Positions 35,331 through 45,637 of a stretch of 64,000 nt of DNA are shown here, piece after piece (the stretch's first letter is position 1; each line of letters opens with the position of its first letter). Source of the stretch: Microdochium bolleyi (lineage: Eukaryota > Ascomycota > Sordariomycetes > Xylariales > Microdochiaceae); the NCBI GenBank assembly GCA_001566295.1, contig KQ964249.1, positions 2,170,001 through 2,234,000 of the forward strand. Direction: 5' to 3'. The notes beneath the pieces were generated by a model that had not been told where the DNA came from, did not search any database, and worked only from the letters and a program-made list of their open reading frames with translations. A program made the position numbers and the translations under genes.

Positions 35331-38045
35331 TTAGTCCTCGATGTCGTCGTCACTCAGCACGAGCTTCTGCACGGTCAAGAGACTGTTCTCAACCGGCTCG
35401 TGGTCAGGCTTTTGCCGGATGCCAACGATGCTGCTCCTCTTCTTGCGCGGCGACAGCTCCTCGGTCGGGCGGTCTGTTGCCCACTGCTCTGCAGCCACTG
35501 CGGGAGGTGCTTCCCCTCCTTCGTCGTCGGCATCTTCGTTTGCTCCAGGCGGCCCAATGCCCGTGAATGACACGACCTTTTCGAGCTCGCGGAGCCTTGC
35601 GCTGCTCAATGTCAACTTGCGCCGTCGAGCCATGTGCGCCATGTATGGTAACCGTTCGAGCAGCATTTCTCGCCTTGCAGAGCTACCCAGCGACAGCAGC
35701 GGACTACTACTCGATCCTTGTCCTTGGTTCTGACTATCCGGTGATTGTTGTGTGCCACTTGGCCGTCGCTGCGCTGCAGCTTGTCGGCTGATCCAGTCGC
35801 CTCCACTATCACTGCCTGTGGTCATTGGTTTTCGGAATGCTGAGGCGCCCTCTGTCAACTTTCTCGTACCCTCATCGCCTCGCAGCAGACTTGTCGCCCA
35901 ATGATCCACGAGACCTTCGAGCTCTTCCTTCCCTCTCCACAATTTGATACTTGTGGGATAGAACATCTTGAAAGCATCGCCTCCAGGCCGCCCGGAGGTT
36001 TTCGCACGCTTGACTGGACATGGTAAGGAGAACAGCAGGCCCCGAGTCGCCACGTGATAGGCGATCTCGTCCTGGCGCAGTGCGTGGCTGGCAGAGTCCC
36101 GGCCGGTATATCCGGATCCACCAAAGAACACATCCCACGAAGGGCTCAGTAGGTCGCTTTCAGAGAGGTAGTCGAGGCAATCGTTCAAATAGTCGAGACT
36201 TGACTTTGGGTCTAGACTCGATGCCTCACATGAGAGGGCATAGTTCTCGTGTAGTGCAGAAACAAAGGTCTGGATGTCGGTGCCAGTCTCATCGATAAGC
36301 TCGTCGACAGCAACCTCGGACCGCTTCGGCCGTGAGTACTGCGAGAGGTACTCAGGCAGCGACTCGGCCGACCCAGATGGCGTTGAAGGACTCATTGGCA
36401 TCTCCTCGCGCTTGTTGTACACAATTTTGCCCACTGCATGGAAGATACCGAGACTGGATTCGCGCTGTGAGATGAGTTCCAGGCTGTCCGCCTCGCCTTT
36501 CGTCAAGACGACGCCGCTCTTTGCGCCTCGTTTCGGTTTCGTGAAGGCGACCTTCGATCCCCAGTCAGCTTCACTGTCGCCTTTGAGACATAGAAACTCC
36601 AGTGACGAGATGGCACTGCGAATGTCGCCGATTTCACCTAGTTTCTTCAGAACCAGCGGCCCGGGCGTTTTCCGACGTCCAGATTTTCGTGCCTCCTTCT
36701 GCACAACCAATTCCAAGGCACCCGCCAAGAGCGTCGGAGCGATGGCGTTGAATTCAATGATGCACGTTCCCGGGTGCCGTGATATCTCAGGCCCCAGGAG
36801 ACGATGCGCAGTGAAGCTATCCGCCGAGGCCGACGTCGTTGTGAGCAGCGTCTCAGAGATGACGAGGATGACGGGGGTGATGGGACCTGAAGTCACATGT
36901 TGGCCAAAGGCCGCCAACGAGGGCGTATTTGTGATGAGATATTGTAGAAGGGCATTCCGAAATGAAGTCAGTGCTGTCGACGACCGTGCGAAGGTGTTCG
37001 GGAACTCTTCGACCAATATGACCTTCTTGCCTGAACCACCCTTTGTGTTGCTCGGTGGTGGCCCCATGGATCTCGTCTTGCCCTCCGCAGACTCATCCTC
37101 GCCGAACGATCCGATGTCAAGCTGAGAGAACTTGCCACTACGCCCGAGGAAATCTTGGAACTGGGCTGAAGCCGACAGCACCCCAGGTCCAGAAGCCAGA
37201 GCGCCTGTGGGATTCTTCCATTCCAGTAGTTCGCACTTCATATCCTTAGCAAGCAGTTTCACCGTCGTGGTTTTCCCAGTACCTGCAGCACCTTTCAGTA
37301 CCAGCAGTCTCTGTCGTAGGCGACCGGAAATAACACCCTCAATCCACGATCGTACATCTGCAACTTTCTTCTTGTGCACAGCCAGCTCCTCGAGGTTGAC
37401 AGGACCGAATCGTTCAGACCACGGTCGCTGTTCATTGTCCGGTATCGTTTCCGGAGCGGGTCGCAGTGGGCGGGCGAACAGTTGACTGCCTGAAGGGGGA
37501 CCATTCATGTTAGATGACGCCACAGGTTGTGAGCCATCCTTGAGTCTCTTCCGCACATTCTGTCCTATACGGCTTGCCGTGCTCGCCACGAAGCTCCCAA
37601 AGTCTGCGTCAAGATCGTCATCCGAAATGGGGTCGCTGATGATGTCCTCTATCTGGGCATGCGAGGTGGCAGGAGCTCGCTCCGCCTGCTTTGAGAAGAG
37701 TGACTTGAGGTCGCCGTTCCGCGGCTTGTCTGGGTCTTGCTTGATCCCATTAGAAGCATCGCGAGTTCTCGTCTTGACCGGGCTATTGGTGGCGCTTCTT
37801 CTCCCACTCGCCCGTCGACTGGGGCTTCCATTGGCGCTGTTTGTGGTAGAGTTTCGGAACGGCCGAGATGCGAGGTTCGACCGGATGGGCGAAGCATCGG
37901 GTGCAGGCTTGGTGGCGGGCTTCTCTGGAGAAGCGACCAAGTACCGAGTGAGCGTATTTGAGCCGTTCCTCGTCGCACTGCCCTCGTCATCTGAGGAAGA
38001 GGGCAGGACATTGCGCCGACGACGCTTGGCAGGAGGGGGTGCCAT
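35331..38045 (-). CDS. RAD17: Checkpoint clamp loader Rad17/Rad24
   Basis: A single exon of 904 residues. Rad17 replaces Rfc1 in the clamp loader that places the 9-1-1 ring on damaged DNA and so activates ATR/Mec1 signalling, in the nucleus. The N-terminal 205 residues are basic and Ser/Pro-rich. The family core begins at RPWSERFGPVNLEELAVHKKK (about residue 207), followed by the Walker A motif GAAGTGKT at 252-259 and a Walker B-like KVILVEEFPN near 345. The AAA+ part continues with a GDIRSAISSLEFLCL helix (sensor-2 region). The protein ends in an acidic tail with SDDDIED, consistent with the conserved acidic C terminus of Rad17 proteins. It is longer than budding yeast Rad24 but normal for moulds, mostly because of low-complexity inserts. 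The start at 38045 follows the first in-frame Met and a basic stretch usable as a nuclear localisation signal. MCD4 diverges from it. Confidence 0.93.
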   Translation of the reverse strand: MAPPPAKRRRRNVLPSSSDDEGSATRNGSNTLTRYLVASPEKPATKPAPDASPIRSNLASRPFRNSTTNSANGSPSRRASGRRSATNSPVKTRTRDASNGIKQDPDKPRNGDLKSLFSKQAERAPATSHAQIEDIISDPISDDDLDADFGSFVASTASRIGQNVRKRLKDGSQPVASSNMNGPPSGSQLFARPLRPAPETIPDNEQRPWSERFGPVNLEELAVHKKKVADVRSWIEGVISGRLRQRLLVLKGAAGTGKTTTVKLLAKDMKCELLEWKNPTGALASGPGVLSASAQFQDFLGRSGKFSQLDIGSFGEDESAEGKTRSMGPPPSNTKGGSGKKVILVEEFPNTFARSSTALTSFRNALLQYLITNTPSLAAFGQHVTSGPITPVILVISETLLTTTSASADSFTAHRLLGPEISRHPGTCIIEFNAIAPTLLAGALELVVQKEARKSGRRKTPGPLVLKKLGEIGDIRSAISSLEFLCLKGDSEADWGSKVAFTKPKRGAKSGVVLTKGEADSLELISQRESSLGIFHAVGKIVYNKREEMPMSPSTPSGSAESLPEYLSQYSRPKRSEVAVDELIDETGTDIQTFVSALHENYALSCEASSLDPKSSLDYLNDCLDYLSESDLLSPSWDVFFGGSGYTGRDSASHALRQDEIAYHVATRGLLFSLPCPVKRAKTSGRPGGDAFKMFYPTSIKLWRGKEELEGLVDHWATSLLRGDEGTRKLTEGASAFRKPMTTGSDSGGDWISRQAAAQRRPSGTQQSPDSQNQGQGSSSSPLLSLGSSARREMLLERLPYMAHMARRRKLTLSSARLRELEKVVSFTGIGPPGANEDADDEGGEAPPAVAAEQWATDRPTEELSPRKKRSSIVGIRQKPDHEPVENSLLTVQKLVLSDDDIED

Positions 38046-39266
38046 GGCAGACGAGCTGGACCGGGTCAGGAGAGACCATCATCTGCAGATGAGGATTGAC
38101 GGGTTGGGACGAGTGTCGGAATTGTGACTATGGAGTGAACATGACTGTCGGGGAAACCGGACCGCAAGAGCTTTGGCGAGGTCTCGAGCGGGAGGACGTG
38201 ACTGCTGAAGAACGGCTGGGACGTTGCTTTTTGGTGCAGGTTGACGTCGAAGAATGGGAGATGGAGGCTTGGGGGGCGAGTTGCTGTGCAAGGGTCCACG
38301 GTTGTTGGAGAGAATCCCTGTCTGGAGCGCTTCGGCCTGCGTGCGGCTGCTCGTGGTGATTCTGTGACTGCTCACTCGAGGAGCGGCTGCATCGTCATCG
38401 CGGGCCTGGTGTGGTGAGTAGTGGAGGTACCAGGCGTGAGTAGCACCAGGTCGCGCTGGGCTGGGGACGGCGCGTCGGAGACGTGATGCACGGCGGATTG
38501 AGCTTAAGTGGCAGCCCCTCCTTGGTCACTCCCAGATGCAGCATTCGCATTCGAGGTACCGACAATTCTCGACTTAAGAGCGGACGCCTGTCATGCAATG
38601 ACACATCATTTATGCAGGCCATTGACACATCCACGATGCCAGTTTCGCCAGGAGCCATTGCCAGCCTGCCAGATCCCCCGTCTCGCCCATGTGCCCCTGG
38701 CCCGGCCGATCCGGCAGCCCGAGTCGACAGGCCCGAGCTCTCCCAGCTGAGCGAGTCGGGGTGCTGGCTGGCGCTAGTGGGAAGGCTTGTGCTGCTGTGC
38801 GCAGTGCTCGGCGCTCGCAGCGCAACCTTGAGGACCGCCGCCCTCGGGGTCCCCAAGTCTCGTGTCTCGCCCTATTAGCTCTACACGCTGGGCGCGTCAC
38901 CCCACAGCGGACAGCTTGATGGAATAACAAGCTGTCCTCTTTCGCCATTTCCGTCTTCCCGCGGACCTCGTCACCCACGCTTTCATGGCACAGCTGCGCC
39001 GTTCTCTCCTTTGCTGAGGTCCGTTGACCCTTTCTGCTCTGGTCCGTCGCTTCGATCGCCGTCCTGTCTCGTCCACGGCACCTACCCCGTCCCTACGTCA
39101 GCGGAGCCGCCGGGCCGTCCCCTCCACTCTGGACATTCGATATTTATTTTCCGATAGAGACATCGCAGTCGACACCAGCTCCCGCAGCTCCGGCATCTTC
39201 TTAGCACACCTCAGTCTCGCTCATTGCTCCAACAGCGCGGCCACTGCGGCCAAATCGTAACCCACA
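38046..39266. promoter_or_regulatory. Shared divergent promoter region RAD17/MCD4
   Basis: A 1.2 kb head-to-head spacer. The MCD4-proximal 200 bp are pyrimidine-rich and include an AT-rich ATATTTATTTT at about 39140, a TATA-like candidate. On the RAD17 side no clear TATA is seen. Open frames here overlap in antisense and show no domain. Whether the two genes share regulation is unknown. Confidence 0.5.
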
Positions 39267-42200
39267 ATGGCTCGAGTCAGCCGGTTCCGGTTCCTGGCCA
39301 TTGCCATCGTCTTCCACCTTGTCTACATCTATTCGATCTTCGACATATACTTCGTCAGCCCCATAGTGAGCGGCATGAACCTCTTCAACGTCAAGAGACC
39401 AGAGGGAACAAAAGCACCGGCGGACAGGCTCGTCCTCATCGTCGGTGAGTTGCACCCTCTCCTTGAAAACCTTGCCAGACCGTGAGAGGACCGACCACTA
39501 ACTTCAGGCACCCTGCAGGCGACGGTCTTCGAGCCGACAAGGCATTTCAGTCCTTTCCCGACCCGTATCCCAAATCAGATGACGATCTTGTCCCGCGACC
39601 ATTGGCGCCATTCCTTCGCAAAACGATACAACAGCACGCCACCTTCGGAGTCTCCCACACCCGTGTCCCTACCGAATCTCGCCCGGGTCATGTGGCCCTC
39701 ATCGCCGGGCTATACGAGGATGTTTCTGCTGTAGCCACGGGGTGGAAGCTCAACCCCGTCAACTTCGATAGCGTCTTCAACCGCAGCCGCCACACGTGGA
39801 GTTGGGGTAGTCCAGATATCCTTCCCATGTTCGAGCAGGGTGCTACACCAGGGAGGATCGACGCCTACTGCTATGCGCCCGAATTTGAGGACTTCTCCAA
39901 GGATGCTCTTCACCTCGACCATTGGGTCTTCGACCATGTGAAAGAGCTTTTTGCCGATGCCGCGACGAACAAGAGTCTGAACAGTGCTCTGCGACAGGAC
40001 AAGAACGTCTTCTTCCTGCATCTGCTCGGTCTCGACACTACTGGGCACTCTTTCCGCCCCTATTCAAAGGAGTACCTTCACAATATTCAAGTGGTTGACC
40101 AAGGCGTCAAGGAAGTGGTTGAGACAATACAGAACTTCTACAACGACGACAGGACTGCTTTCGTCTTTACTGCCGACCACGGCATGAGTGACTGGGGTAG
40201 CCATGGAGACGGCCACCCCGACAACACTCGGACGCCACTCATCGCCTGGGGTTCTGGCGTGGCCAAGCCCTTGGTGTTCCCGGACACGATTGCGCCTGGG
40301 CACGACGAGTATTCTTCCGATTGGGGCTTGGACGACATCCAGCGTCATGATGTCGCACAGGCCGATGTTGCGGCACTGATGGCGTATCTTGTTGGTGTCG
40401 AGTTTCCAGCCAACTCGGTCGGCGAGCTTCCGCTCTCCTTCTTAGCGGCAGATGACAAGGATAAGGCCGAGGCATCCTTCGTTAATGCCCAAGAGATCTT
40501 GGAGATGTACAGGGTCAAGGAGGACGGCAAAAAGGCCAAGGAACTGAGGTTCCGTCCATTTGCACCGCTGAGTGAGACTGTAGGCGTCTCGGCCACGGCT
40601 CGGTTGGCTGCCATCCGCAAGCTTATTGACAATGGACACTTCGAAGAGGCTATCGAAGAGACCGCAGCCCTCATGAAGATTGGTCTCCAAGGCATGCGCT
40701 ACCTGCAGACCTACGATTGGCTTTTCCTGCGGGCCCTCATTACGATTGGATATCTGGGCTGGATCGCGTATGCCATGACTACAGTCATCGACCTGCACGT
40801 CATTCAGGGTTCAGCACAGACGAGACGTTCAATTGGCTCAGTGCTCGTGTTCTCGTCAGTGTTGGTTGCCCTCTACGCCTCATTTGTGATCTCGCAGTCG
40901 CCCCCCACTTACTACGCATATGCCTTCTTCCCCGTGTTCTTCTGGGAAGTGGTATATGCTCGTCGTGAAAGTCTGAGCAAGGGCCGTCGCGTTCTGTTCG
41001 CTCACGTCAAGACTGGCAGTAATGCTATGTCCATAGTTTTCAATACCATTGTATATATCGCCGTGATACAGTCTTTGGTAAGTCATGCCACCATTACCAG
41101 GATCCGAGGGTGCTAGGAGGACTGACTTGGGTTGCAGGCTTTTGGCTACATCTACCGCGAGATCCTGACTGGCCTATATGTCATGGGTGCCCTCTTCCCA
41201 GTGTTCCTCGGGATGTCTTTCCTCAGAAAGCATGCTGCACTGGCCGCCACGTGGATATCATCATGCTTACTCATGAGCTCCTTCACTCTCTTGTCGCCGA
41301 TGAAGGTCGAGAACGTCCCCATGATGTAAGTCTGGGAATCAGGCAATACTGACAGAGATGACGACTGACAATACGTAGTGTTGGCGGAGGCTCTTTGATG
41401 GTGCTCATTGGTCTCATTTACCTGATCTTCGAGGACAGGATCTTGGCCGATCCCTCGCTCGATCCCAAAGCTCAAGTGCCACGCAACAACCACATCTCGA
41501 GGGCTCTGATTGGTGTCCAGGTAAGCCGGCCCTAAACCTCGCCGCTTACATAGTGCTAACGGTCCGATCTAGACTGGCTTAATCGCACTATCGATCATTG
41601 TCACACGATCGAGTGCCCTTTCGTTAGCTGCGAAGCAGGGCCTGCCTCGTGGTAACCAGATTGTGGGCTGGATCGTCTTGGTGACATCGTTCCTCATGCC
41701 GCTCGCACACCGACTGCAGCCCAACACGCACTACCTGCACCGATTGCTTGTCATCTTCCTCACCTGCGCGCCCACCTTCGTCATCTTGACCATCTCCTAC
41801 GAGGGTTTCTTCTATGTGGTTTTCTCCCTGACATTGATTACCTGGGTGCGCCTAGAGCACCACAGCAACGTCTTTGCGAGGGAGGCACAAAAGAAAGGTC
41901 TTGAGAATGAGAACCCAGCCGCTGCGGTTGCGGACCTCGTCGTGTCTCAGTTCAGGCCACTCGCTCTTTCTGATGCCCGCATCGCACTTTTCTTCTTTGT
42001 CTTGTTGCAGTCGGCATTCTTCAGTACTGGCAACATCGCGTCAGTCTCGTCCTTCAGCTTGGAGAGCGTGACCCGGCTTATCCCAATCTTCGAGCCGTTC
42101 TCGCAGACCGCGCTGCTGTTGTTCAAGATCATGGTCCCCTTCGCGCTCATCTCGGCCAACCTCGGCATTTTGAACATGCGCCTCGGCGTGGCGCCGTCCG

Positions 42201-42514
42201 CTTTGTTCATGGTGGCCATGGCGATGAGTGACGTGCTGACGCTGTACTTCTTCTGGGTTGTCAAGGACGAAGGGTCATGGCTCGAGATCGGCTCGACGAT
42301 CACGCACTTCATCATCGCTAGCATGCTCTGTGTCTTTGTCGCCGGTTTGGAGGGAGTTAGTGCCTTATTCATTGCCGGTGTCGAGGTCAACAGGGGGACA
42401 GCAGCAGCGGGCACGGACCCAAAGGCCATCAGTGGAAATGGTGTAAGCATGCCTGTTGAGGGCAGTGTTACGAGAAATGGCGAGAGCACGACTCGTGAGG
42501 CTGTTGCTGAGTGA
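39267..42514 (+). CDS. MCD4: GPI ethanolamine phosphate transferase 1
   Basis: Five exons: 39267-39444, 39519-41077, 41138-41325, 41379-41520 and 41573-42514, all in phase, give 1002 residues. Mcd4 (human PIG-N) adds ethanolamine phosphate from phosphatidylethanolamine to the first mannose of the GPI precursor at the ER. A signal-anchor helix at residues 8-30 is followed by a lumenal alkaline-phosphatase-fold domain. Metal- and phosphate-binding motifs are visible: GDGLRAD at 60-66 with D61, PTESRPGH with the likely Thr nucleophile T111, HLLGLDTTGHSF, and FTADHGMSDWGSHGDG. From about residue 420 the protein is a series of membrane helices typical of the PigN domain. Introns 1 and 4 carry clear branch sites (CACTAAC, GTGCTAAC). 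The cytosolic C-terminal tail is Gly/Ser-rich. Length matches mould homologues. RAD17 diverges from it; the small membrane-protein gene follows on the same strand. Confidence 0.95.
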
Positions 42515-42836
42515 AGCCCCCGAGCACGATAGAGAATTAGGGGATGTTCTAAAAATACCCACATTGTATAACTAAAATCTAGATTATATGAACTGCAATT
42601 TCCTGTCCGTCTAGGACAGGCAAAGCACAATTGAGAGCACACGAGGCTGTTTGGCGAGACGGAAGCAATTATATGCACTTACGCAAGCATTGACATAAGC
42701 GTGCTTGGAGCCGGAGCCGGAGCTCTTCTTCCCCCAACGTCGTCGGCTTTTTTTGTGGAGAAAGGATACTTTCCCATGTGTCTTTGGCATCACGAAAACC
42801 ATCAACCTTTCATTTCTTCCGCATTCGAGCAAAACA
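42515..42836 (+). other. MCD4 to small-gene spacer
   Basis: These 322 bp contain the 3' end of MCD4 and the putative promoter of the next gene, including a T-rich run at about 42748-42755 that is preceded by pyrimidines. Nothing else is seen. Confidence 0.6.
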
Positions 42837-43233
42837 ATGTCATTGTTCCAGTCAGTACTTTCCCTTCTATTTCTCGACGCTTTTCAAATCCTCCAGGGCT
42901 GCTGTTGCCCAAGTATCTACCAAAAAGCAGTATCGTGATTCAAACCCTGAAAAAAGAAAAAGGGAAATTACATCACTGACACGGCAAGGATAAAGGTCAT
43001 TCCGGAACCTCTCCCCCAAGACCCGCCTCGGCGTCGGCGTCGGGTTCCTGGCCTGGGGTGTCATCGGCTTGCAGCTCACGGACACGGCGGAGAGGACGCT
43101 CGGGCTCGAGGCCTCGGAGCAGGACCGCGAGGAGCTCTGCCGGCTCGCGCCGCGGATACATGTCGTTGACAGCGCCCCTGGGGCTGGCGACGCTGCTGGC
43201 GGTAGCGGTGCTGGTGGCGGGAAGAAGGACTGA
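42837..43233 (+). CDS. Small single-helix membrane protein, unknown family
   Basis: Proposed as two exons, 42837-42854 and 43021-43233, giving 76 residues. Exon 2 is well supported: 70 codons, nearly all ending in C or G, encoding TRLGVGVGFLAWGVIGLQLT, one hydrophobic helix of about 18 residues, followed by DTAERTLGLEASEQDREEL, an amphipathic, acidic stretch, then a Gly/Ala/Ser-rich tail ending in KKD. An in-frame TAA stands shortly upstream, and there is no ATG in between, so exon 2 must be preceded by an intron; the acceptor CCCCAAG at 43020 has a good pyrimidine tract. Exon 1 (six codons, MSLFQS) is chosen because its ATG has A at -3 and the donor GTACTT gives the right phase. The donor is weak, and the branch site (CACTGAC, about 40 bp from the acceptor) is rather far. 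I do not know the function; an inner mitochondrial or ER membrane location is a guess. Confidence 0.62.
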
Positions 43234-43918
43234 AACGATGACGATGGTGGGTGGCGGACGTGGGGACGGCTTTGGGTGGGTTGGGGGGTTCAAGTCAGAG
43301 GGGGTGGTTTGATCTGTGATGGTCGTTTTGCGAGGGGGTGGAAATCAATGACGGAGAGTCGTTGCAGGGGGGATGTCGAGACTGCGAGGACATTTGTGAA
43401 AGGACGGACATGTACGATGACCTGCGTGGCACCTGTATAGATAGCGGCTTGCTATGCCTACCGTGACGGGCCCCAGCACGGCTTCCGGAAAGGCATGAGA
43501 AATGAGCGAGCGCAGTGGACGCTGGCCGAAGGTGTATTACTTTCATACCTTCGCGCTGGGAGGTTGTGCGTTGAACCTCTAAACCTCTAAACCTCTAAAC
43601 CTCTAAACCTCTAAACCTCTAAACCTCTAAACCTCTGAACCTCTGAACCTTTAAACCTTGGCGCCGTACCCAGCTTACAGAGCCTCTGAAGGCCATTGCA
43701 ACAGAGGCCATGCTAACTTTGTGGCATTTTGAGAACGCCGCGAGATGATAGGGCCTGGCCTAACAGAAATTCACACAACCAGCGTAGCAATTCACTTCGA
43801 GAGACTTGAAGAACGGGACGGCGACTTGGTGTTCATAATTTATTCATTATTCTTTGTCTACCCTGGTATACCCACATCACCCTTTTCAAAACGCACGCAA
43901 TGCTGACAATCCCCACGT
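43234..43918. other. Convergent spacer with minisatellite
   Basis: These 685 bp lie between the 3' ends of the small membrane-protein gene and the reductase, and include both 3' UTRs. The main content is the 8-bp minisatellite at 43573-43659. No gene is seen. Confidence 0.7.
43573..43659 (+). repeat. 8-bp minisatellite, unit CCTCTAAA
   Basis: Nine units with the core CCTCT in exact 8-bp register (starting at 43576), separated by AAA in the middle and GAA at the edges, then two decayed units. The spacer change AAA to GAA near the 3' end makes it resemble the CCTCTGGA array at 51252. It is not a telomere repeat. Confidence 0.95.
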
Positions 43919-45026
43919 TTAGGTGAAGATGCGGATGGGGCGGCCGAGGGTCGAGGGGTCGTTGAAGCGCAGGTTCTGGTTGAGGCTGGCGATCTCGTCA
44001 ATCTCCTCCTTGGTGAGGTCGAACTCGACCGACTCGAGGTTCTGCTTGAGGCGGTCGACGTTGTTGGACTTGGGGATGACGATGATGTTGCGCTGGGTGC
44101 AGAAGCGGAGGAGGACCTGGCTAGGGGTCTTGCCGTGCTTCTCGGCAATCTTCTTGACAATGTCGGCCTCGAAGAGGGGCTTGGTGCCCTTGGCGGCGGC
44201 GTTGCCGAGCTCGATGAAGCTCTGGGGGCCGAAGGTAGAGTAGCCGGTGACGGCAATGTTGTTCTCCTGGGCCATGGCGACGAGGTTGGGCTGGGTCAGG
44301 TAAGGGTGGTGCTCGATCTGGAGGACCGAGGGCTGGATCTTGCAGTAGTTGAGCAGGTCGTAGAGGGTCTGGGTGTGGAAGTTGGAGACGCCGATGCTCT
44401 TGATGAAGGCGTTGGGAGCCGAGACGAGCTCCTCCATGGCGGCCCAGGTCTCGGAGAGGGGCACCTTGGCGAGAGGGGTGACGTTCTTCTGCTCCTTGTC
44501 ATTCCAGAAGCAGGGGAACATGATCTCGTCAAAGGGGACGAACTCGAGGGCGATGGGGAAGTGGATGAGGAAGAGGTCGAGGTAGCCGAGGCCCCAGGCC
44601 TCGTTCTCGCGGCGGGCCTGCTCGAGGGCGTGCTCGCGCTTGTGGTAATTGTTCCACAGCTTGGAGGTGATGAAGATATCCTCGCGCTTAATGATGCCCT
44701 CGTCGATGGCACGGCGGACACCCTCACCAGCCTCCTTGCTGTTGGTGTAGTCCCAGGCACCGTCAATGTGGCGGTAGCCGAGCTTGATGGCCTGGTAGAC
44801 CTGTTGAGACGGAAAAGAGCCGGTTAGTCTGGGAGTCTGGGCCTGCCAGGTGAAGAGGGGCAGTCGGGGATCTTACCTGCTCAGCGCAGGTCTCGCGGGG
44901 GACCTTCCAGATGCCGAAGCCGACAACGGGCATGGACTGGCTTGAAGTTAGCATTTCCGTCTCTGCAGTGGACAGTCAGTTGCGAGAACGTACGTGGCCA
45001 GAGGCGAGCTTGATTGAGGGAACCAT
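43919..45026 (-). CDS. Aldo-keto reductase, xylose reductase family
   Basis: Three exons, 44994-45026, 44877-44936 and 43919-44800, joined in frame, give 324 residues. Enzymes of this family reduce aldoses such as D-xylose and L-arabinose to polyols with NADPH or NADH, in the cytosol. The catalytic tetrad is complete: D44, Y49, K78 (ITSKLWN) and H111 (LFLIHFP). The cofactor loop IPKSNNVDRLKQNLE near residue 272 is the xylose-reductase signature, and SIGVSNF and EHHPYL are present. Two points are unusual: Y49 is followed by TNSKEAG instead of the common GNE, and an insert lies between strands 4 and 5 (FDEIMFPCFWNDKEQ). It may therefore be a paralogue with another main substrate (arabinose, glycerol or an aldehyde), so no gene symbol is given. 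Exon 2 uses the acceptor CCAG, four bases after an alternative AAG. Candidate repressor sites lie upstream. Confidence 0.9.
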
Positions 45027-45141
45027 TATGGCGGATGTGTGCGTGACTGGTCAAAACGAGACTGGACAGGAACACGAGGTGTATGCAGATGGAGTCGGAG
45101 GGAAGGAGAGGGCCGGATGGCGGAGCGATGGGAAGCTGGCA

Positions 45142-45574
45142 CTTTTTATCCCCACGCGACGAGGACCGCAAAGGTGTCTAGTTGCTTGCGACAAGCGCGT
45201 GGCCCTCCATTCTCCTCACTGCCCCTCCACGTCCACGCCGCATAGCAACGGCCACTGTTGCCGCTGGCGACATCATCGGCGAGGCAGGTGCCCCTCCACG
45301 CTCCACGGGCGATGCCCGATCGGGCAAGCTGAACCACGCGGGCTGGGGTCGGGTAAACTCAGGGCGATGGGGAAGCGCAGCAATGAGGACACACAAACTG
45401 TGCACACTGTAGGACAACCCCCTGGGCGCCTAAACCTGTCCTGCAGGGATTCCCCTCATGCCCCACGGAGGGGAAATTGGGATTTTTCTGGACACTGTCA
45501 GCACCAGGCATACTGCGCACATCATCGGCTTGCGTCCTGCACAAGGGATATCAAATTGCCGGGCAATGGTTAAA
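45142..45574 (-). promoter_or_regulatory. Candidate carbon-regulated promoter of the reductase
   Basis: On the minus strand a TATA-like GGATAAAAAG lies at 45142-45151, about 115-125 bp before the start codon. Sequences fitting the CreA consensus SYGGRG occur at 45150-45155, 45225-45230, 45294-45299, 45301-45306, 45343-45348 and 45461-45466. GGNTAAA, reported for the xylanolytic activator XlnR, fits at 45351-45357 and 45568-45574. The consensus sequences are short and degenerate, so part of this is chance; the density and the nature of the gene make glucose repression and pentose induction a fair guess, not a demonstration. Confidence 0.35.
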
Positions 45575-45637
45575 TAGCAGGCAGTCCGCCCTTTCTCCGT
45601 TCCATGTCAGTCAGAAGCACCATTCTCAACAACAGCA

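Noticed and set aside
42851..43020. Alternative donor GTCAGT for the small membrane-protein gene
   Set aside because: It leaves two bases of a codon and puts exon 2 in the wrong frame with the acceptor at 43020.
42997..43293. 98-codon minus-strand frame over the small membrane-protein gene
   Set aside because: It is the antisense shadow of exon 2, which has the better codon pattern and a clear membrane helix.
43573..43659. Internal telomere-like array
   Set aside because: The unit is 8 bp, CCTCTAAA, and lacks the CCCTAA hexamer; it is a minisatellite.
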